In this document: positions 43,339-53,886 of the stretch, in pieces | Layout: each line of letters begins with the position of its first letter | How positions within the stretch are numbered: the stretch's first letter is position 1 | From: Archivesica marissinica | Taxonomy: Eukaryota; Mollusca; Bivalvia; Venerida; Vesicomyidae | Assembly (NCBI GenBank): GCA_014843695.1 | Contig: CM026394.1 | Location: 40,656,368 to 40,720,367 of the forward strand | Length of the DNA: 64,000 bases | Reading direction: 5' to 3' | The notes under the pieces: model-generated | What the model was told of the DNA's origin: nothing | Seen by the model: only the letters and a program-made list of their open reading frames with translations | The model's database searches: none | Position numbers and translations under genes: made by a program

Positions 43339-45057
43339 ATACCCATCTGCATCGGAAACCGACCAATTCGACGTGCGTATAGCTCTATCTGCTAGCGCAG
43401 ATAACCATCTGCATCGGAAACAGACCAATTCGACGTGCGCATAGCTCTATCTGCTAGCGCAGATAACCATCTGCATCGGAAACAGACCAATTCGACGTGC
43501 GCATAGCTCTATCTGCTAACGAAGATAACCATCTGCATCGGAAACAGACCAATTCGACGTGCGTATAGCTCTATCTGCTAGCACAGATACCCATCTACAT
43601 CGGAAACCGACCAATTCGACGTGCGTATAGCTCTATCTGCTAGCCCAGATACCCATCTACATCACACCAGAAACCGACCAATTCGACGTGCGTATAGCTC
43701 TATCTGCTAGCCCAGATACCCATCTACATCGGAAACCGACTAATTCGACGTGCGTATAGCTCTATCTGCTAGCCCAGATACCCATCTACATCTGAAACCG
43801 ACCAATTCGACGTGCGTATAGCTCTATCTGCTAGCCCAGATACCCATCTACATCGGAAACTGACAAATTCGACGTGCGTATAGCTCTATCTGCTAGCCCA
43901 GATACCCATCTACATCTGAAACCGACCAATTCGACGTGCGTATAGCTCTATCTGCTAGCCCAGATACCCATCTACATCTGAAACCGACCAATTCGACGTG
44001 CGTATAGCTCTATCTGCTAGCCCAGATACCCATCTACATCTGAAACCGACAAATTCGACGTGTGCATAGCTCTATCTGCTAGCCCAGATACCCATCTACA
44101 TCTGAAACCGACCAATTCGACGGGCGTATAGCTCTATCTGCTAGCCCAGATACACATCTACATCGGAAACCGACCATTTCGACGTGCGTATAGCTCTATC
44201 TGCTAGCCCAGATACCCATCTACATATGATACCGACCAATTCGACGTGCGTATAGCTCTATCTGCTAGCCCAGATACCCATCTACATCGGAAACCGACCA
44301 ATTCGACGTGCGTATAGCTCTATCTGCTAGCCCAGATACACATCTACATCGGAAACCGACCAATTCGACGTGCGTATAGCTCTATCTGCTAGCCCAGATA
44401 CCCATCTACATCGGAAACCGACCAATTCGACGTGTGTATAGCTCTATCTGCTAGCCCAGATACCCATCTACATCGGAAACCGACCAATTCGACGTGCGTA
44501 TAGCTCTATCTGCTAGCCCAGATACCCATCTACATCTGAAACCGACCAATTCGACATGCGTATAGCTCTATCTGCTAGCCCAGATACCCATCTACATCGG
44601 AAACCGACCAATTCGACGTGTGTATAGCTCTATCTGCTAGCCCAGATACCCATCTACATCGGAAACCGACCAATTCGACGTGCGTATAGCTCTATCTGCT
44701 AGCCCAGATACCCATCTACATCTGAAACCGACCAATTCGACATGCGTATAGCTCTATCTGCTAGCCCAGATACCCATCTACATCGGAAACCGACCAATTC
44801 GACGTGCGTATAGCTCTATCTGCTAGCCAAGATACCCATCTACATCGGAAACCGACCAATTCGACGTGCGTATAGCTCTATCTGCTAGCCCAGATACCCA
44901 TCTACATCGGAAACCGACCAATTCGACGTGCGTATAGCTCTATCTGCTAGCCCAGATACCCATCTACATCTGAAACCGACCAATTCGACATGCGTATAGC
45001 TCTATCTGCTAGCCCAGATACCCATCTACATCAGAAACCGACCAATTCGACGTGCGT
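43339..45057. repeat. 62-bp minisatellite, about 28 copies
   Basis: Unit GATACCCATCTACATCGGAA + ACCGACCAATTCGACGTGCG + TATAGCTCTATCTGCTAGCCCA. The first four copies carry older variants (CATCTGCATC, AACAGACC, GCGCATAGC, GCGCAGATAA). TCGG/TCTG alternation and the CATGCG variant recur in patterns that suggest block duplication of several units (for example about 44461-44780). Confidence 0.95.
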
Positions 45058-45203
45058 AGCGTTATCGTGACTAACTATCCCCCGTATAGCTTAGGTCTCT
45101 CGCCATGTGGAGTAGTGTGGATGGGTGTGCCAATCCCCAGTAGGTCACCAGTGACCTACATAATATGTAATATGATCGAAATGCTAGCAATCTGGAGCTA
45201 TTA

Positions 45204-45628
45204 TAGCGTATGGTATATCCCAGGAACATATAAAATCAGTTTTGAATATTTACAGAATATTACTAGGCGATACTAACCACACTGACATTGCCATGTGTCT
45301 TTGCCCGTCATAGCGTATGGTAAATCCAAGGAACATTATAAAATCAGTTTGGAATATTTACAGAATATTACTAGGCGATACTAACCACACTGACATTGCC
45401 ATGTGTCTTTGCTCGTCATAGCGTATGGTAAATCCAAGGAACATTATAAAATCAGTTTGGAATATTTACAGAATATTACTAGGCGATACTAACCACACTG
45501 ACATTGCCATGTGTCTTTGCCCGTCATAGCGTATGGTAAATCCAAGGAACATTATAAAATCAGTTTGGAATATTTACAGAATATTACTAGGCGATACTAA
45601 CCACACTGACATTGCCATGTGTCTTTGG
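45204..45628. repeat. 108-bp tandem repeat, 4 copies
   Basis: Starts at about 45204, 45311, 45419 and 45526. Unit TAGCGTATGGTAAATCCAAG ... ATATTTACAGAATATTACTA ... CATTGCCATGTGTCTTTG. The first copy is the most divergent. It follows the 62-bp array after 146 bp. Confidence 0.95.
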
Positions 45629-46086
45629 TTTAAACATATTTATTTATCGGGATACATGTAATATACATTGAGAAATATACAGAAACATACATTTATATCG
45701 TGATATGTGGATTGAAATGAAAGTTAAACGCTTAAGGTAAATCTTTCCAATGAGTATTCGATGTTGGTACAAGGCATATATGGCAACTTAAATATCGAAA
45801 ATGACCAGAAATTAAACATGTTTAATTCAAATTGGAAACGCATCGAAACGCTTATAAATATCTGAAAATTGGTAGCTAAATGCTTAGTAATATAAAGAGG
45901 AAATAAGGATGAAATCGGAATAGAATATACAAAAATGAGATATATAGGTATTGACGAGAATTGAAAGAGAGTAAGCACTATTGATGGAGCGGATTGTGAA
46001 GTTGATATAACAGTTGACGTCTTCAACTAGACAACTCTGTCACCTCATGTGTCTTTGCTCGTTGCTTCCTAGGTATTATAATGGTA
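45629..46086. other. Gap, nothing recognised
   Basis: AT-rich. The TCATGTGTCTTTGCTCG phrase near 46044 repeats the end of the 108-bp unit, hinting that this segment was inserted into that array. Confidence 0.4.
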
Positions 46087-46374
46087 TTCATGTTCAGCAC
46101 AATTTGTAAGACGATGGCCATGGGCAGCACTGATTCGGAGTACAATATATTTTAGACAGAGAAACGTCACGACCTGTAATGGTTCATTAGCCTAACAAGC
46201 TAATTGCATCGTTCTGTGTGTACAGCTGTATTCATGTTCAAAACAATTTGTAAGACGATGGCCATGGGCAGCACTGATTCGGAGTACAATATATTTTAGA
46301 CAGAGAAACGTCACGACCTGTAATGGTTCATTAGCCTAACAAGCTAATTGCATCGTTCTGTGTGTACAGCTGTA
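46087..46374. repeat. 144-bp tandem duplication
   Basis: Copies 46087-46230 and 46231-46374 (TTCATGTTC..CACAATTTG ... GTGTGTACAGCTGTA) differ at about three bases. Confidence 0.95.
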
Positions 46375-46626
46375 ACATTAAAATGTCAAGCATATGGACT
46401 GCAGTCAGGCGTTTTCCTGTATCATATAACAACCAGACGGGATAATGAACATCCAAGTCTAGGCTGCTTCCTCTCACTATTTCATTCTCCTCATATTCTC
46501 CTTTTTAATAAAATAGACACAATTATGTCGTTGCATATGTGTCAGTCAATGGCTATTCAATAGCACCCTAAGCAACTCGATGCAATAAATTAGGCCCGCT
46601 ACGTGGCAATCGTCACAGTCAATCGT

Positions 46627-46857
46627 TTTTATACGTTTATTTATCGTCGCTAACGGTTGCCCATATGAGCGACGCCTCCTGAAGAGATTAGTTATTTTAG
46701 AGTTTGGAGGATAGTGCATGATACAGACAGAGACCCATTCCAGAATCTCCTCTGGTTCTTGTGCTTGCACGGTTTAAAGCACCGACACGAGACCTCGGTT
46801 TAACGTCCCATCTGAAAGACAGTTAATTTTATTAGGGTCAGACGGGGGATCGAACCT
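46627..46857 (-). mobile_element. SINE-2, cut in its head by a MITE junction
   Basis: Tail and body are complete on the minus strand. The head stops at the B box (AGGTTCGATCCCCCG). At 46858 the sequence changes abruptly to the TTAA MITE interior, so both elements are truncated at one breakpoint. Confidence 0.8.
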
Positions 46858-47052
46858 CATAGCTAAATGGCTGTCGTTTGTATGGATATATAATAGTATA
46901 TTAACCTAAATCTATATGAAGTCTCAGTAATATCTATGGATGTGGGATAGATTTGACGACTACTTATCCACTGCATGATAGCTAAATGGCTGTCGTTTGT
47001 ATGGTGATATAATAGTATATTAACCTATATCTCTATGAAAGAAAGGATTAAT
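46858..47052 (-). mobile_element. TTAA-MITE fragment (left end plus one internal unit)
   Basis: Minus-strand reading from 47052: ATTAATCCTTTCTTTCATAG (decayed TTAACCCTTTC), then TAGGTTAATATACTATTATA, CATACAAACGACAGCCATTT, CATGCAGTGGATAAGTAGTC, and again GGTTAATATACTATTATATA. Ends at the SINE-2 junction. Confidence 0.75.
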
Positions 47053-47206
47053 GCATCATTTTTAATACTTTCACTTTTGTAAATTAAATGAAAAGATAAA
47101 GGTACATTTTTGCTTATTAAAAAGGCCAACATAGACCTTTTAATTGAGAATGACGCGACAGCCCCCTTTTTAAAATGGAAAGCATTTCATGTAGTTTTAG
47201 GCCAGC

Positions 47207-47516
47207 TGTCCAATTAGCGCAGTGGTTATCGCGCTCGCTTCTCACCAATGCAGCCCGGGTTCGATCCTCGGACTGGGAACTACCCAATTAGCGCAGTTGC
47301 TAACGAGCTTGCTTCTCACCAATGCAAACCAGGTTCGATCCTCGGACCGGCAAGTATATGAGATGGTACGATTGTCGCCATATCGGACATGTGGGTTTTC
47401 TCCGGGTACTCCGGTTTCCTCCCACATGAATGACCACATTTACGCTTTCATCCGCGCCAACGATAGTGATTAATATAAGCTATTAAAACTTGCTTCGCAA
47501 TCGTTGTAAATTAAAG
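47207..47516 (+). mobile_element. SINE-1 with two tandem tRNA-like heads
   Basis: First head 47207-47279 (CCAATTAGCGCAGTGGTTAT, GGGTTCGATCCTCGGACTGG). Second head 47280-47352 (CCAATTAGCGCAGTTGCTAA, AGGTTCGATCCTCGGACCGG). Then one standard body and tail (TTCTCCGGGTACTCCGGTTT, GAGTGATTA-like, TGCTTCGCAATCGTTG). Other copies in the window have one head. Confidence 0.85.
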
Positions 47517-47868
47517 TTAAAATTTCTCTATTATGACACTACATACAATATATGCAAAGAAAGCAATAATTGAGCCACAAGTTCTTACAACATTAGAGAC
47601 GGCTCTTCTCGTAGATTCAACGTATTCGATCTAGTATGATATGTCCATATTTGTTCAATTACTCTGGCAAATGTACTGTGAAACGTGTTCAGAAATGGAA
47701 TATGTGCAGGTCATTTTGTATCATTTATTTCATTCAGCGCTGTTTTGATATACCAGCAAACACATGCTCGTGTTACATGTAATGCGCTTAATGACCCAGT
47801 TGGTGTATATCTGTGGAACGGAACAGATTCTATGATTACTTGAAAACATTACATATTATGTATGCTGG
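47517..47868. other. Gap, nothing recognised
   Basis: No repeat or exon could be supported. Confidence 0.35.
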
Positions 47869-48225
47869 CAGGGCCGTTGCTGGAGCTATTTTGATGATAC
47901 GCACGGCCAAAATATGCTTGTTTGTCGAGTGAGCATAGCGAGCGAGTACGCTAGGGGGGTCCGAGGCCATGCCCCCCGGAAATGTGTTGATGATCTATCG
48001 CCCTTATCAATTAAACAAGCACGTAAAATAGCACAAACTAAATTTTGAGATGCACAATATTTGCAGTGGGCTCAATTATGCCATCACTACACACATCACG
48101 GCGCCTATGTATCCCTACAAGCCCACCCCCGGGGTTTTAATGCATTTTTGGAGTTTTCATTTTTTTCGTTTTCTGAGACCAATGATACGCACGTGCGTAC
48201 TTGCGTATGCCCAGCGACGGGCCTG
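47869..48225. mobile_element. MITE, 357 bp, CAGGGCCGTTGCTGG ends
   Basis: Left CAGGGCCGTTGCTGGAG; right, reversed, CAGGCCCGTCGCTGG. A GCTGG on each outer side may be a 5-bp target duplication. Sub-terminal GATACGCACG blocks occur near both ends; the interior has GGGGGGTCCGAGGCCATGCC. Confidence 0.65.
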
Positions 48226-48406
48226 GCTGGAGCAGTTGTTTATCCATGGCCTCCAACTAGAATCGATACTTGCTGGTAATTATTTGCGCTGTTTATATAT
48301 CATTCGGGCAGTTTCTAACAGCGGTGTCCAACCTGTTCACGATGCCAAATCCGGGTCATTGGCGTATCATTTCTCAACTATCTGTATATTTGCTACTCCT
48401 GGTGGT

Positions 48407-49088
48407 GTACGAACATTAACAGACGGATCTGTAGTCCAGTGGTAACACGCTGGACTGGTAATCCAGGGATCGCAGGTTCGATCCCCCGTCTGACCCTAAT
48501 AAAATTAACAGTCTTATCAGATGGGACGTTAAACCGAGGTCTCGTGTCGGTGCTTTACACCGGCGGCAGGCCTCGACAAATTTTTAATTTCTTACTCGTC
48601 CTACTGGGCGAGTGATGCCACTGTTCCACTCGTCCCATGTATTTTAGGAAAATTAAAAATCGTCAGAATTGCACTTTTATTTATTAATAAATGCAATTAT
48701 GTGGCAGCATAAACACATTAAAATATCCCATTATCACGCCTGGTAATCATTCCGAAGAAAGTAAAACTGATATTATTTTATTTTGTTCCTACGATTTATA
48801 TTGGATATTTAGCTGAAATTTTCACTCGTCCGACTAGGCAAGCGACTTGGAATTTCTACTCGTCCAGATCGAAAATTCACTCGTAAATACGAGCGGACGA
48901 GTGGATTTGTCGAGCCCTGCGCACCGTGCACGTAAAAGAACCAGAGGAGACTCTGGCATGGGTCTCTCTCTGTATCATTGCACTATCCTCCACAATCTAA
49001 AATGACTAATATCTTCAGGAGGCGTCGCTCATATGGGCAACCGGTAGCGACGATAAATAAACATAATAAAAAAAAAGTACGAACATTA
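48407..49088 (+). mobile_element. SINE-2 with 12-bp target duplication, split by a hAT-like insert
   Basis: GTACGAACATTA flanks the whole (48407-48418 and 49077-49088). The SINE runs 48419-48560 and resumes at about 48921, with CACCG on both sides of the insert. The B box (GGTTCGATCCCCCGTCTGAC) is intact. Confidence 0.88.
48561..48920. mobile_element. hAT-like MITE nested in SINE-2
   Basis: Ends CAGGCCTCGACAAAT (48567) and, reversed, CAGGGCTCGACAAAT (to 48919). The interior repeats CTCGTCC and its inverse (ACTCGTCCTACTGGGCGAGT is a near-palindrome). CAGGGCTCGAC ends are common among hAT MITEs (family knowledge). CACCG may be the target duplication. Confidence 0.75.
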
Positions 49089-49563
49089 TTGTTATTGTCT
49101 ATATCGGGTTATCATTAAATTGGTTATGCGTAATTCATATATTTGATAGAGGAAATCGTTGTTCATAAATTCCATAAAAATGTAGTCGTACTCTACCTAT
49201 TTCGTACTTATTTGGTTTACGCCCAGTACACGTCACATTTTAATTGTTTAACTATTGTATGGTTCAGTTAGTAAATTTTAGTACACAAATTATTATATGT
49301 ACTTAGTGGTCGACTGTTTTAAGGTGACTGCCTTGCATACCATTGCAACGTCATATAGCTGAGAACGAATGTCTTAACACGGCCTGTGCACACAAAAAGG
49401 GCGGATTAGTCGAGTAGTTCGTGCAGATATATGTTCATACACGTATTTATGGGGGGGTATTGTGTGGTAATCACCTCTCCGCTACGACAACGCGAGGACT
49501 ATAAATTGTTAATATTCAAATTCATATTTGTTACTGGAAATTCCGGAAAATAGTTTGCTTATA
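49089..49563. other. Gap, nothing recognised
   Basis: No supported feature. Confidence 0.35.
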
Positions 49564-49755
49564 TTGTGGAAGTCGTGATAGCGCGTTCGCTTCAGATGTG
49601 AAGGGTCTGGAGTTCGAGCCCCGCTGGAGCCGTTACGATTATACCCTTAGGCAAGGCATTTAAATTCCACGTTGCCTCTTCTCTCTCCCTCGTGGCGATG
49701 GATTGCATCAGGAATGAGGTCTCGAGAGTGATTAATATAAGTTGTAAGAACTTGT
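49564..49755 (+). mobile_element. SINE-3 with 9-base deletion in the A box
   Basis: The head reads GTCGTGATAGCGCGTTCGCT: the CAGTGGTAG segment found at 52033 is missing, which would remove the A box. Body and tail are normal up to GTTGTAAGAACTTGTTA. Confidence 0.8.
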
Positions 49756-49814
49756 TACTATAACTATTTTCAATACCGCCGCTTGATCTAGGAAATCATA
49801 GATGAATATGCACG

Positions 49815-50045
49815 TGTAAAATATTGGATTCGTTTGAGGCTTATATCTTACTCAAAACACACACTGAAACAACATTACACCAACAACGGGGTATTAATAG
49901 CAACTTATATACAAGATCTTACTAATTAATATTGTTAATTTTGTACATAGGATAGGATTTTACTCTGGCCTTTTGAAAATAGTCCACTATTGATAATAGT
50001 GGACTGCAAGTACAAAGGTATGACGTCATAGTATTGTTTTAAATG
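49815..50045 (+). repeat. Hairpin-rich dispersed element, copy d (5'-truncated)
   Basis: Starts within the first hairpin (GTAAAATATTGGATTCG), continues GAGGCTTATATCTTACTCAA with a 40-bp insertion, then the second hairpin (GTCCACTATTGATAATAGTGGAC) and GTACAAAGGTATGACGTCAT. The tail is single-copy here. Confidence 0.75.
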
Positions 50046-50148
50046 ATTTTATGTTTTTGAGCACATATTTGATGGATAGCGACATACAGGGTACCATAAG
50101 ATGAAAATACACCATCATCTTTTACCCAGAGAAACAGTTTAACCCTTT

Positions 50149-50615
50149 CCTTCATAAAGATTTAGGTTAATATACTATTATATATCCATACAAACGACAG
50201 CCATTTAGCTATCATGTAGTGGATAAGTAGTCACCATATCTATCCCACATCCATAGATATTACTGGGACTTCATAGAGATTTAGGTTAATATACTATTAT
50301 ATCTCCATACAAACGACAGCCATTTAGCTATCATGCAGTGGATAAGTAGTCGCCATATCTATCCCACCTTCATAGATATTACTGGGACTACATAGAGATT
50401 TAGGTTAATATACTATTATATCTCCATACAAACGACAGCCATTTAGCTATCATGCAGTGGATAAGTAGTCACCATATCTATCCCACCTCCATAGATATTA
50501 CAGTGATTACATGAGATTCTAGCCTTTATTATGAACATTTGTTTGGCTACTATATTGTCAATGCATGTCATATGGTAATGGCGTCAAGAGGTGCTTCTAT
50601 GAGAGAAAGGGTTAA
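50149..50615 (+). mobile_element. TTAA-flanked MITE, most complete copy
   Basis: Left TTAACCCTTTCCTTCATAAA, right (reversed) TTAACCCTTTCTCTCATAGA. TTAA is present at both edges, the target signature of piggyBac relatives, and CCCTTT ends fit too. The interior has about three tandem units of about 120 bp (TAGGTTAATATACTATTATA ... CATTTAGCTATCATG) then ATTTGTTTGGCTAC...GCGTCAAGAGGTGCTTCTAT. Confidence 0.8.
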
Positions 50616-50710
50616 AGCATTGCTACAGGGTTTTTCGTGCACGGTTTTGCTGTTTTCATGATGGATATGCAATGGTCAGATATCGTACATACGTCACATT
50701 ATGTGTGAAA

Positions 50711-50998
50711 CAGAATTATAGGATGTAAATAAATGCTGTACTGGTCCCGTCCTCCCAACAGAATTATAGGATGTATATAAATGCTGTACTGGTCCCGTCC
50801 TCCCAACAGAATTATAGGATGTATATAAATGCTGTACTGGTCCCGTCCTCCCAACAGAATTATAGGATGTATATAAATGCTGTACTGGTCCCGTCCTCCC
50901 AACAGAATTATAGTATGTATATAAATGCTGTACTGGTCCCGTCCTCCCAACAGAATTATAGGATGTATATAAATGCTGTACTGGTCCCGTCCTCCCAA
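50711..50998 (+). repeat. 48-bp minisatellite, 6 copies, ending at a candidate exon
   Basis: Unit CAGAATTATAGGATGTATAT + AAATGCTGTACTGGTCCCGT + CCTCCCAA. Each unit ends with a pyrimidine tract followed by CAG, a splice-acceptor-like arrangement. The period is divisible by three, hence open frames on both strands. Confidence 0.95.
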
Positions 50999-51003
50999 TA
51001 TAG

Positions 51004-51161
51004 AATACATGATATGTCACCCTGAGAAGAACGAAGATGCCGTTCCAGTTGTCAACATAAGCAATTTAGATGACAATGCAATCTATTTAAAGAATCCAGT
51101 CGCGGAGGCGACTATAAAGAAAACTATATCATTCGTTCCTCCCAATAAATGCTGTACCTAG
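51004..51161 (+). CDS. Candidate 3'-terminal coding exon, product unknown
   Basis: The acceptor GTCCTCCCAATATAG is followed by 52 codons: YMICHPEKNEDAVPVVNISN, then LDDNAIYLKNPVAEATIKKT and SFVPPNKCCT before TAG at 51159-51161. Composition is hydrophilic and varied, unlike translated repeat. No family recognised; it could be a cytoplasmic tail. The last bases (CCTCCCAATAAATGCTGTAC) match parts of the 48-bp unit just upstream, so the array and the exon end share ancestry. No earlier exon was found on the plus strand. Confidence 0.4.
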
Positions 51162-51574
51162 CCCTGGCACAGGTTTTGTGTTGTATTTTGTGAGAGATGG
51201 TGTTAATACCTGTACAATACACTGATTCCAAATATATCCTATCAAAGTACTGATGTGGCAGTAACTAATCACTCTATTTCAACCTATAATTAACGAGACA
51301 CAGGTGGAATTACTTACGTTAATCGTATCATTTAGAATAATGCCACTTTGCATATTCCCGATATATCTGATAATACACCTGCATATCGTAATTAATAAAG
51401 CATTATTTATAATAAACATGGGGCGTTCGTGACGTGACGTCAACTCATAGATATTATAGATGTATCTGAACATGCAGGTAAGCGGTATGCACTTCAGGTT
51501 TGCTTTGCTTGTTTTTATTTTGGAGTTATGAGCTCGCGACAACATCTTAGGTCAAATGGCGACCCTCCAACTGT
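51162..51574. other. Gap with one weak minus-strand exon-like segment
   Basis: A minus-strand TTACGATATGCAG acceptor-like site near 51380 and a good donor AAC/GTAAGT near 51316 enclose a 65-bp open segment (CIIRYIGNMQSGIILNDTIN). Too short to call. Confidence 0.25.
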
Positions 51575-51727
51575 TAGTGATGGGGGAAGACCCCAGGTGG
51601 CGCCCCAAGCAGTATTTCAGGCACGGAGGGGCGCCATGGTAGCATCAGCAACCGTTCGCAAGCCATCTGAATACCTTCCTCCCATGACATAATTCGGTAC
51701 CCACAGTGGGATTCGAACCTGTGCAGC
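51575..51727 (-). mobile_element. SINE-like fragment (family seen at 35080-35200)
   Basis: The minus strand begins with a B-box-like AGGTTCGAATCCCACTGTGG and continues GAATTATGTCATGGGAGG. The head is cut where the next SINE starts. Confidence 0.5.
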
Positions 51728-51728
51728 G

Positions 51729-51980
51729 GATGCCATATTAGAGCAGTAGTTAACACGCTCTCTTCTCAACAACGCAACCCGAGTTCGATCCGCGGACCGG
51801 AATATATTGAGGTGCTACGGTGGTCGCCTGATCGGACAGGTAGGTGGCATTTCTCCGGGTACTCCGGTTTCCTTCTACACGAATGGTCACATATACGCTT
51901 TCATCCGCGCCAACGAGAGTGATTAATATAAGTTTTTAAAGTTTGTTTCGCAATCTTTGTAAAATAAATAATGTTTATAC
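51729..51980 (+). mobile_element. SINE-1, diverged full copy
   Basis: Head ATATTAGAGCAGTAGTTAAC, B box GAGTTCGATCCGCGG, central TTCTCCGGGTACTCCGGTTT, tail CGCAATCTTTGTAAAATAAA. Confidence 0.8.
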
Positions 51981-52032
51981 TTTAACGAAGGGCGGTCGTA
52001 TTGAATTCGACGACCGTAGCCATTAGCAACCA

Positions 52033-52252
52033 TTAGTGGAAATCGTGATAGCGCAGTGGTAGCGCGTTCGCTTCAGATCGAAAGGCCCTGAGTTAGAATC
52101 CCGGTGGAGCCGTTACGATTGTGCTCTTAGGCAATGCATTTACATTCCATAGTGCCTCTTTTCTCTCCCTCGTGGCGATGGATTCTATCAGGAATGAGGT
52201 CTCGAGAGTGATTAATATAAGTTGTAAGAACTTGTTATTTGTATAAACTACC
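52033..52252 (+). mobile_element. SINE-3 copy
   Basis: Head AATCGTGATAGCGCAGTGGT, B box altered (AGTTAGAATCCCGG), body CTCGTGGCGATGGATTCTAT, GAGAGTGATTAATATAAG, tail to TGTATAAACTA. Confidence 0.8.
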
Positions 52253-53009
52253 CATTATGCCACGGAAATCCCCCTCCCAGCCCCTCCCCACCACTCTTGA
52301 TCATGATTTGACCTACCACATTAATAACACTTCATCAATAAAAACGTCATCTTCTTCACGCAAAAATGAAATTGTTAGTAAATGAAGTTGATTATCTTGC
52401 TTGGATTGATGACTGTATTATCACTGATTGTGCTATTCATAATGTTTTCATCAGAAATATAAAAATAAGGTTTTGTATTCCTAGACGATCGTATCTGTCA
52501 TCAATTTGGCAACAATGGGATCCGAGGAGCGAATATATCTAGACATTTATGACACTTGACAGTATAATATAGGAGTCATTATGTAGGCTTCGACATAGTT
52601 ACTTGATAACTACATAATATCTATCAAGCTGCCCTTCCTCGACACGATCAAGTACCATCATTGTAGAATGGCTTCAGACATTCTGACAAATGTTGACACG
52701 CACAGCAGCTTGGCAACAGACGCAGCTGGGCAACAGAAATTTCAACATCATCCATTTGAATGTATTGGTTGTAAATAATGCTATGCTGAAGTGTGCTAGT
52801 GCCTCTTAATGAAAGTCATTAGCTTCGTTATTTATGGTCAGTACCGTTTCTCAGCCTACTATGTGCATCATTATTTTCTGATGACAGTAATTTCTTCATA
52901 TCGTTGTAAATAGAATGTAGTCCCAATTACTAATATAGTTGGTTTAAACATATTCATTCCACTATATACATTCACAAAACAATACATGTACACAAAATCA
53001 ATTATGTTA
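52253..53009. other. Gap, no firm gene
   Basis: At 52382 an ATG opens a 26-codon hydrophobic frame (MKLIILLGLMTVLSLIVLFI) that could be a signal peptide. It ends at a stop without a clear donor, so it is not called. Confidence 0.3.
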
Positions 53010-53215
53010 TGTTATATTTCAGGTTTTACGCCTGCATCAGCACCATTTTGGGCTATATCGCCGGCGGGCAGTTTACCTAACAACACCTTTCCTGGGCAGG
53101 CTCCAGCGGTTAACCAGTACTTGGGTGCACCGACCTCCGTAAGAAACTGCCAACTTTTTCATATAAAGAGACACGGTCTGAGCGGGGCTCGAACCGTGGC
53201 CAACACAAAATCAAA
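53010..53215 (-). mobile_element. SINE-4, head-truncated copy
   Basis: Minus-strand body CTGCCCGCCGGCGATATAGC and GGTTCGAGCCCCGCTCAG. It stops after the B box; the A-box part present at 3842-3862 is gone. Confidence 0.7.
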
Positions 53216-53640
53216 GAAGTAAGTATATAGGAAAGGATTAAAACGGCAACAGAGCTTATATAGTTTCTCTCCTTAACTAATATAGTTCATTTTTCTTTTT
53301 GGTAAATATAAGGGATGGGACCGAATATTCGAATATCCGAATACCTGATCGTTATTCGAATCCTGTTTCGGTATTCGAATAAAAAAAATTAAATAAATAA
53401 TTCTATTTTCAGTTTTTGTTTTGATATTGGTAATGTTCTAGTTATTCCAATTCCTCTAAAAACAAATATATATATATTCTAAAATTTCTACTCAATACAT
53501 GTATAATTAGCTTGTATGACATTGATCACGTGTAAATAGTATGTATAATATGTATATAATTATGACTATGTACTATATGTATACGTCTAAATGAATAAAT
53601 GATATTTAATCCAATCCATAAAGTCCACTGATTCGCACCT
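53216..53640. other. Gap, nothing recognised
   Basis: GAATATTCGAATATCCGAAT-like short inverted repeats (ATTCGAAT motif) at about 53320-53380. Nothing else. Confidence 0.35.
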
Positions 53641-53886
53641 CCTTGTGTGTTTGTTTAAGTGCGGCAACTTCGTCACCTTTTCCCAATCAAGCGCGCCCTG
53701 GGGAATCTCAACTTTGTACAAGGTGTTGTTTTAATGGGGGCAATTACATATTATGCAAATCGATCAGTACCTATATTTAAATGTATCCACGTCTTTCCAT
53801 TGTACTTTGTTTATATATGTATTCTTTGCTATAAGTATGTTGTCATATTTAATGCAATAAATTTATTGAATTGAATTGAATTGAAT
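53641..53886 (+). mobile_element. Probable LINE 3' end with (TTGAA)n tail
   Basis: Ends ATGCAATAAATTTATTGAAT followed by repeated TTGAA, a typical non-LTR 3' terminus. No RT domain is attached. Confidence 0.5.

Noticed and set aside
48050..48445. 131-codon plus-strand frame
   Set aside because: Overlaps a MITE end and a SINE-2 head; composition reflects those repeats.
51316..51380. 65-bp minus-strand exon-like segment with a good donor
   Set aside because: Too short; its phase does not match the start of the receptor's HRM exon.
52382..52462. Signal-peptide-like 26-codon frame
   Set aside because: Ends in a stop with no donor; no downstream coding sequence.
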